Shown here piece by piece: positions 59,134-64,000 of a DNA stretch of 64,000 nucleotides. Below the pieces are notes generated by a model, which had not been told where the DNA came from, ran no database searches, and saw only the letters and a list, made by a program, of their open reading frames with translations. Within the stretch, counting starts at the first letter, position 1. Each line of letters begins with the position of its first letter. The stretch is taken from the NCBI RefSeq assembly GCF_963668515.1, contig NZ_OY764866.1, positions 744,001-808,000 on the forward strand, written 5' to 3'. The position numbers were made by a program, and so were the translations under genes. Source of the stretch: an uncultured Ilyobacter sp. GTDB taxonomy: Bacteria > Fusobacteriota > Fusobacteriia > Fusobacteriales > Fusobacteriaceae.

Positions 59134-59856
59134 TTGAATAGAGAAAAATTTTTATCTGAAAATAAAATACACTTTTCTTATCATGAGTTTTTTGATAATG
59201 AAACATTAGACTTTATAGAAGATATTCTCAACTTTATAGGAGAAGACTACACCCCTAAAAAAGAGGATATTTTCAAGGTATTTAGATACGACCTGAACCA
59301 TGCAAAAGTTCTGCTTCTAGGGATGGACCCCTATCCACAAAATGGTGTGGCCACCGGTTTATCATTTGAAGTAGAACTTGAATCCTGGGGGGACCCGAGG
59401 ATAAATACTTCTCTCAAAAATATGCTTAAACTCATATACAAGAGCTACTATGGTGAAATTCTCAGTATAGATGAGTTGAGAGAAAAGATTAGAAAGAAAG
59501 AGTTTCGGATTTTATCACCAGATAAAATATTCAAAGAGTGGGCCAGTGAGGGAGTGATATTTCTCAATACTGCACTCACTACAAAAATAGGTAAAGCCGG
59601 GGCACATATAAACCTATGGAAGCCTTTTACAGAAAAACTTCTGAGTTTTATAGGGAAAAAGAATCCCTCTCTCACTTACCTTCTGTGGGGAGGAAGGGCT
59701 CAGAAATTTGAAAAGTTTATTGTTTCTGGAAAAGTGGTAAAACACAACCATCCAGCTATTTGTGGGAAACTGTATAAACCTCAAGACTTTCTAAATGGCA
59801 GCTCTTTCATTGTAACTAAAAAAGAGATAAATTGGATAGCTGGAGAGGAAATATGA
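59134..59856 (+). CDS. Uracil-DNA glycosylase family protein, variant active site
   Basis: A 240-residue protein. LLGMDPYPQNGVATGLSF corresponds to the family 1 water-activating loop GQDPYH but reads GMDPYP; the catalytic Asp is kept and the following His is Pro. VIFLNTALTTKIGKAGAH supplies the uracil-binding Asn, LWGGRAQKF follows, and KHNHPA keeps the second catalytic His in place of HPSPLS. The start is TTG 59134 behind GGAGG. It should remove uracil from DNA; altered specificity is possible. Confidence 0.82.
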   Translation: MNREKFLSENKIHFSYHEFFDNETLDFIEDILNFIGEDYTPKKEDIFKVFRYDLNHAKVLLLGMDPYPQNGVATGLSFEVELESWGDPRINTSLKNMLKLIYKSYYGEILSIDELREKIRKKEFRILSPDKIFKEWASEGVIFLNTALTTKIGKAGAHINLWKPFTEKLLSFIGKKNPSLTYLLWGGRAQKFEKFIVSGKVVKHNHPAICGKLYKPQDFLNGSSFIVTKKEINWIAGEEI

Positions 59857-60344
59857 AAAAAACTATCTTACTGGGAGACAGTATAACAGATTGGAATCCA
59901 CTCCAGGACAAGAATATCATAAATATGGGAGTGGCAGGTGATACCACCAGGGATATTTTTTGGAGAATTGATGAGGTGAAAAGTATAGAGGCTGAAAAAG
60001 TGATTTTCATGGCCGGAATCAACGATATACTAATGAAATTTCCTTTTGAAAAAACCTGTAACTTTTATAATAAAACAGTATCTTCTCTAAAGGAAAGTTT
60101 TGATGAGATAATTCTGATGGCAATTCTTCCAGCAGTCGGAGACAATAAGATTAATGTGAATACCCTTCAAGTAAACAGGTTTATAGAGAATCTGGCTAAG
60201 GAAAATAATCTGATTTTTTTAGATTTATCAAAACTTTTTTTTGACGAAGAAGGTTCTTTAAAGCTTTCTTTTTACACAGATGGACTTCATCTATCATCTC
60301 TGGGTTACAAATACCTTAACAGAGAACTTTTAAAGATTATCTGA
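59853..60344 (+). CDS. SGNH/GDSL-family hydrolase
   Basis: A 163-residue esterase-like protein. Block I is LLGDSITDW with the nucleophile Ser, block II is NMGVAGDTTRDIFWR with the oxyanion Gly, block III is MAGINDILM with the Asn, and block V is TDGLHLSSLGY with the Asp and His. No signal peptide is visible, so it is cytoplasmic. ATG 59853 overlaps the glycosylase stop (ATGA). The substrate is unknown; acyl or acetyl esters are usual. Confidence 0.88.
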   Translation: MKKTILLGDSITDWNPLQDKNIINMGVAGDTTRDIFWRIDEVKSIEAEKVIFMAGINDILMKFPFEKTCNFYNKTVSSLKESFDEIILMAILPAVGDNKINVNTLQVNRFIENLAKENNLIFLDLSKLFFDEEGSLKLSFYTDGLHLSSLGYKYLNRELLKII

Positions 60345-60478
60345 TGAAGGATTTAGACGGCTACTATCCCTTTAAAAATCTTATTTTTTACTCTTGCAAC
60401 TTTGATAAAATTTTTAATCAAACTTATATTGCAGCTGAGAAAAGACTGAAAAAATACAAAAAGCCAAAGTCCCATTAA
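60344..60478 (+). CDS. Possible small coupled protein, 44 residues
   Basis: ATG 60344 overlaps the stop codon of the SGNH hydrolase (TGATG), so it could be translated by re-initiation. The product, starting MKDLDGYYPFKNLIFYSC and ending in a Lys-rich tail, matches nothing I recognise. A separate ribosome site is not visible. It may be real or a chance ORF in an otherwise empty gap. Confidence 0.35.
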   Translation: MKDLDGYYPFKNLIFYSCNFDKIFNQTYIAAEKRLKKYKKPKSH

Positions 60479-60512
60479 GTTTAGGTCTCTGGCAAATTAA
60501 GATATTTTGTTT

Positions 60513-61673
60513 TTATTGCACACTTAAACAAGAATCACTCCAATTTTTAAGATACCATATAATAGTTTTTTCTATTCCAACTGAAAAATCTGTTTCAGGA
60601 TAAAAACCAAGATCCTTGACTGTTTTTGTAGGATCGATGGCATATCTCATATCATGACCCAACCTGTCATTTACGAAAGTTATTAAATCGTATTTTATTG
60701 TTTCTAAATTTGTTTTCAAAGCTATTTGGTATTTCGGATTTTCTTTTATTAACCAATAAAGTCTATCTATTATGAGTTTGGTTATGTTTATATTTTGCTC
60801 CTCGTTAAGCCCCCCTATATTATAAATTTCTCCCAAGCTACCCCTATTTATCACCATATCTATTCCTCTGCAATGGTCCTCAACATAAAGCCAGTCTCTC
60901 ACCTGCCTGCCGTCACCATACATTGGAATTTCCTTTCCTTCTAGTAGATTTTTTATAATCAGGGGTATGAGTTTCTCCGGAAACTGATAAGGCCCGTAAT
61001 TATTTGAACATCTTGTTATATTGACAGGCATATGATATGTCTCGTGATAAGCCCTAACAAGCATGTCTGCAGAAGCTTTGGATGCGGCGTAGGGACTTCT
61101 AGGATTAATGGAAGTGTTTTCAGTAAAAAAATCTTTTCCAAATGTCTTGGATTTTACAGATTTTTTTTTCAATAGAGACCTCATCTCTTTAGTTCTAGCC
61201 TCTAATTTTTTTCCATAAGGATAATCAATGCTCAGATCCCCATAAACTTCATCTGTGGAAATCTGAATAAACTTTTTTTTCTCAAGATATACGGGACAGC
61301 CTTTTTCATCTATTCCCAAAGACCATTGAGTTTTAGCTGCATCCAGCAAAATTTGTGTACCTATTATATTAGTTTTCAGAAATATGCCGGGATTTTCTAT
61401 GCTTTTGTCCACGTGGGATTCTGCGGCAAAATTAACTACATAATCAAATTTTTGCTGTTGAAATATATTTTCTACCAGGTCGCGGTCGCATATATCCCCC
61501 TTTATAAAGCTCACCCTAGAATCTTCTAAATTTCCCCTGATGTTTTCAAGGTTTCCTGCATAAGTGAGCTTATCCAAAATTACCAACTTTATTTTTTCAT
61601 TTTTTTTTAGCAAATATTTTACAAAATTGGCCCCTATAAACCCGGCTCCCCCGGTAATTAAATAAGTTTTCAC
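60513..61673 (-). CDS. rfbB: dTDP-glucose 4,6-dehydratase
   Basis: A 386-residue extended short-chain dehydrogenase. The NAD motif is TGGAGFIGANFVKYL at the start; NFAAESHVDKSI, STDEVYGDL (catalytic Thr, Asp, Glu), and SPYAASKASADM (Tyr and Lys) follow, then NNYGPYQFPEKLIPL and GDGRQVRDWLYVEDHC. It converts dTDP-glucose to the 4-keto-6-deoxy sugar. A roughly 30-residue insertion after STDEVYGDL makes it longer than the 350-residue standard. It is the last of four rhamnose genes and overlaps rfbD by 4 bases. Confidence 0.95.
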   Translation of the reverse strand: MKTYLITGGAGFIGANFVKYLLKKNEKIKLVILDKLTYAGNLENIRGNLEDSRVSFIKGDICDRDLVENIFQQQKFDYVVNFAAESHVDKSIENPGIFLKTNIIGTQILLDAAKTQWSLGIDEKGCPVYLEKKKFIQISTDEVYGDLSIDYPYGKKLEARTKEMRSLLKKKSVKSKTFGKDFFTENTSINPRSPYAASKASADMLVRAYHETYHMPVNITRCSNNYGPYQFPEKLIPLIIKNLLEGKEIPMYGDGRQVRDWLYVEDHCRGIDMVINRGSLGEIYNIGGLNEEQNINITKLIIDRLYWLIKENPKYQIALKTNLETIKYDLITFVNDRLGHDMRYAIDPTKTVKDLGFYPETDFSVGIEKTIIWYLKNWSDSCLSVQ

Positions 61674-62521
61674 AGATTCCCTTCCTCCATCTCTTTAAAA
61701 AATCTATCTATGGCATTCTTCCAGTGAGGCATTTTCTTTCCTATAATTTTTTCCGCCTTCTGGCTGGAAAGCTTTGAGTATTCGGCTCTTCTGGCAGGTA
61801 AATTAAATTTAGATGTATTTACTTTTACTAATTCACCTTTCCATCCTATTTTTTCCAATATATACTTCCCCTCTTCATACTTACTGGCTACACCGGCGTT
61901 AGATAAATGATAAAGTCCATATTTATCTGAATTTATAAGTTCCCAAGAATATTCTGCTAAATCTTTTGCATAGGTCGGTGAAGATACCTGATCTTCTACC
62001 AGCTCTAGTTTTTCTCTCGCTTTTGACCACTTTATCACATTTTTAACGAAATTATTGTTTCCCATACCAAAGACCCATGAGGTTCTTATGACAAAACTCT
62101 TGTCATAGGCAGCAAAGACACATTTTTCTCCTTCAACCTTTGACTTAGAATAGACACTCATCGGATTAGGGATATCAGACTCTGTATATGGCTTCTTTTT
62201 CCCACCGTCAAATACAAAATCACTGGAATACGTTACAAAAACAGCTCCAATTTTTTTAGATTCCAAAGCCAGGTTTTTAGGTGCAAGACTGTTTACTGCG
62301 AAGCATTTTTCCGGTTCTTTTTCAGCCCTGTCCACATAATTATAGGCGGCACAGTTTATTATAATGTCTATATTTTTCTCCTTGAGAAAGTTTTTTACAG
62401 CGTCGATATCTGTAATATCTAGTTCCCTGTGACCTGTGGCAATGTATTCTATACCAACTCTTTTAAAGAGTTTCTGAAACTCACTGCCCAATTGACCTTT
62501 TCCTCCTGTTAGAAGAATCAT
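61670..62521 (-). CDS. rfbD: dTDP-4-dehydrorhamnose reductase
   Basis: A 283-residue NAD(P)H-dependent reductase. LLTGGKGQLGSEFQKLF is the dinucleotide site, NCAAYNYVDRAEKEPE and YSSDFVFDGGKKKPY are family blocks, and YSKSKVEGE carries the catalytic Tyr and Lys. It makes dTDP-L-rhamnose in the last step of the pathway. Both ends overlap neighbours by 4 bases. Confidence 0.94.
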   Translation of the reverse strand: MILLTGGKGQLGSEFQKLFKRVGIEYIATGHRELDITDIDAVKNFLKEKNIDIIINCAAYNYVDRAEKEPEKCFAVNSLAPKNLALESKKIGAVFVTYSSDFVFDGGKKKPYTESDIPNPMSVYSKSKVEGEKCVFAAYDKSFVIRTSWVFGMGNNNFVKNVIKWSKAREKLELVEDQVSSPTYAKDLAEYSWELINSDKYGLYHLSNAGVASKYEEGKYILEKIGWKGELVKVNTSKFNLPARRAEYSKLSSQKAEKIIGKKMPHWKNAIDRFFKEMEEGNL

Positions 62522-63090
62522 TCTATTCCTCCTAAATACTCCTTAAAACTAGGCTGATCCATGTCTCTTTCTGACAAAATCAGATTTTCTTCCCTAAATC
62601 CAAATTTTTCAAAAGGCCATTTTATCCCTATATCAGGGTCATTCCACTTTATCCCTGAATCAAACTCAGGATAATAAAAATCAGTGCATTTATACTGTAT
62701 CTCTGTATCTTCCTCTAAAGTTAAAAAACCGTGGGCAAATCCTTCGGGTATATAAAAGAGCTTTTTATTTTCCTCGCTGAGGATTAAACCATGCCACATA
62801 ACAAAAGTGGGACTTTTTTTCCTCAAATCAACTGCCACATCCCATATACTTCCTCTTGTTACTCTTATTAACTTTCCTTGAGAATGCTTCTTCTGAAAAT
62901 GAAGCCCCCTCAAAACTCCTTCTTTTGATCTTGAATGATTATCCTGGACAAATTCTAGGTCAAAACCTAATTTTTCAAACTCTCTCTTGTTGTATGTCTC
63001 CATAAAAAAACCTCTCTGGTCACTGAATACAACTGGGTCTATTATTATCAAGTCTTTTATTTTAGTTTCTGTTATTTTGAATTTTGTCAT
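62518..63090 (-). CDS. rfbC: dTDP-4-dehydrorhamnose 3,5-epimerase
   Basis: A 190-residue cupin-fold epimerase. DQRGFFMETYNKREFEKLG, SKEGVLRGLHFQKKH (catalytic His), GSIWDVAVDLRKKSPTF (catalytic Asp) and IPEGFAHGFLTLEEDTE are the standard motifs. It inverts C3 and C5 of the keto sugar. It starts 27 bases after rfbA and overlaps rfbD by 4 bases. Confidence 0.95.
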   Translation of the reverse strand: MTKFKITETKIKDLIIIDPVVFSDQRGFFMETYNKREFEKLGFDLEFVQDNHSRSKEGVLRGLHFQKKHSQGKLIRVTRGSIWDVAVDLRKKSPTFVMWHGLILSEENKKLFYIPEGFAHGFLTLEEDTEIQYKCTDFYYPEFDSGIKWNDPDIGIKWPFEKFGFREENLILSERDMDQPSFKEYLGGIE

Positions 63091-63117
63091 TATATATCCT
63101 CATTTCTAATTTATGCA

Positions 63118-63981
63118 TTATTTTATAAGTTTTAGGAGATACTCGCCGTAATGTGATTTCATGAGGGGCTTGATCTGACTTTGCAGCTGCTCTTTGGTTA
63201 TCCAGCCGTTATTATAGGCGATCTCTTCTAGACAGGCTATCATCACGCCCTGTCTAGCCTGTATAGTCTTTACAAAGTTGGCAGCATCTAGCAAGGCATC
63301 ATGAGTTCCTGTATCTAGCCAGGCCATCCCCCTTCCTAGATTTGATACCTTTAGCTCTCCCTCTTTTAGGTACATTCTGTTTAATTCTGTTATTTCTAGT
63401 TCACCTCTTTTAGAAGGTTTTATTCTCTTGGCTTTTTCCACAACTGTATTGTCGTAAAAATAAAGTCCTGGAACTACATAATTTGACTTGGGGTTTTCAG
63501 GTTTTTCTTCTAGTGAAATTGCCCTTCCCTTTTGATCAAATTCTACAACACCGAAGGATTTAGGATTATTTACATAATATCCAAAAATAGTGGCTCCCAC
63601 TTCTGTAGATGCAGCCTCTCTTATCATACCCGTCAGACCATGCCCGTAAAATATGTTATCCCCTAGGACAAGGGCACATGGTTTCTTTTCTATAAACTCT
63701 TCTCCTATTATAAATGCCTCTGCCAGGCCATTGGGTTCCTTCTGAACAGCATATGATATTTCAAGGCCATAATTAGAACCATCACCTAACAACTCTTTAA
63801 ATGAAGAAAGGTCTCTCATAGTCGAGATGACAAGTATCTCTCTTATGCCAGCTAGCATAAGCACCGATATTGGGTAATATATCATAGGTTTATCATAGAC
63901 AGGTATTATCTGTTTTGATATGGATTTAGTTATTGGATAGAGTCTTGTTCCTGTTCCTCCAGCAAGTATAATTCCTTTCAT
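63118..63981 (-). CDS. rfbA: Glucose-1-phosphate thymidylyltransferase
   Basis: A 287-residue nucleotidyltransferase that makes dTDP-glucose, the first step to dTDP-L-rhamnose. [20 protein letters not shown] is the nucleotide-binding signature; [34 protein letters not shown] and [18 protein letters not shown] follow. TGGAGGG precedes ATG 63981, near the window edge. It is the first gene shown of the A-C-D-B cluster; genes further upstream are outside the window. Confidence 0.95.
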   Translation of the reverse strand: MKGIILAGGTGTRLYPITKSISKQIIPVYDKPMIYYPISVLMLAGIREILVISTMRDLSSFKELLGDGSNYGLEISYAVQKEPNGLAEAFIIGEEFIEKKPCALVLGDNIFYGHGLTGMIREAASTEVGATIFGYYVNNPKSFGVVEFDQKGRAISLEEKPENPKSNYVVPGLYFYDNTVVEKAKRIKPSKRGELEITELNRMYLKEGELKVSNLGRGMAWLDTGTHDALLDAANFVKTIQARQGVMIACLEEIAYNNGWITKEQLQSQIKPLMKSHYGEYLLKLIK

Positions 63982-64000
63982 TATTTCCCTCCAAAAATCT

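Overview
The window is AT-rich DNA (my impression is roughly one-third G+C) from a Gram-negative anaerobe. Evidence for a diderm: an RND efflux pump with a lipoprotein adaptor, lipoprotein signal peptides and an AmiD-like amidase. Evidence for anaerobic life: the oxygen-independent cobalamin pathway. A Fusobacteriota member of the Ilyobacter/Propionigenium/Fusobacterium type fits gene content and codon use, but this is inference, not a database match. I saw no rRNA, tRNA or CRISPR array.

Layout. 0.5-7.3 kb (+): a zinc-type ABC importer operon (znuA-znuC-znuB) behind a palindrome, then an RND adaptor/pump pair. 7.3-9.5 kb (-): siroheme/precorrin-2 dehydrogenase and a membrane diguanylate cyclase. 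9.9-14.1 kb (+): MATE exporter, bifunctional glutathione synthetase GshF and a glyoxalase I. 14.15-15.38 kb: an intact-looking IS3-family insertion sequence with a -1 frameshift site. 15.5-20.5 kb (+): M20 dipeptidase, APC amino-acid transporter, Crp/Fnr-type regulator and glutaminase; the two promoters share a 16-bp palindrome at a class II activator position.

20.5-38.4 kb (-) is one 18-gene tetrapyrrole operon, cbiA-C-D-E-T-L-F-G-H-J-P-B, cobD, hemA-hemC-cobA/hemD-hemB-hemL, mostly with overlapping genes, behind a cobalamin riboswitch and terminator. It runs from glutamyl-tRNA to late corrinoids. Haem-specific genes, the cobalt chelatase, cobalt importers and the nucleotide-loop genes are not in the window; sirC at 9 kb may supply the sirohydrochlorin step.

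38.4-41.8 kb is a decayed accessory patch: a permease with unusual codon use, a truncated multicopper oxidase, a frameshifted copper-chaperone gene, a possible transposase relic, a nested hairpin and a G-rich tract. 41.8-51.3 kb is housekeeping and signalling: SulP transporter, CHASE4-GGDEF cyclase, TrmN6, orphan histidine kinase, short HPF, a haemolysin III with no ordinary start codon, SEC-C protein, HAD phosphatase, VanZ-like, SixA-like and Mth938-like proteins. 51.4-55.2 kb (-): CorA and CstA around a repeat-rich non-coding block that includes two 89-bp direct repeats with a compensatory stem change. 55.2-58.2 kb (+): nadA-nadB-nadC. 58.3-60.5 kb (+): amidase, uracil-DNA glycosylase, SGNH hydrolase and a small ORF. 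60.5-64 kb (-): rfbA-rfbC-rfbD-rfbB for dTDP-L-rhamnose.
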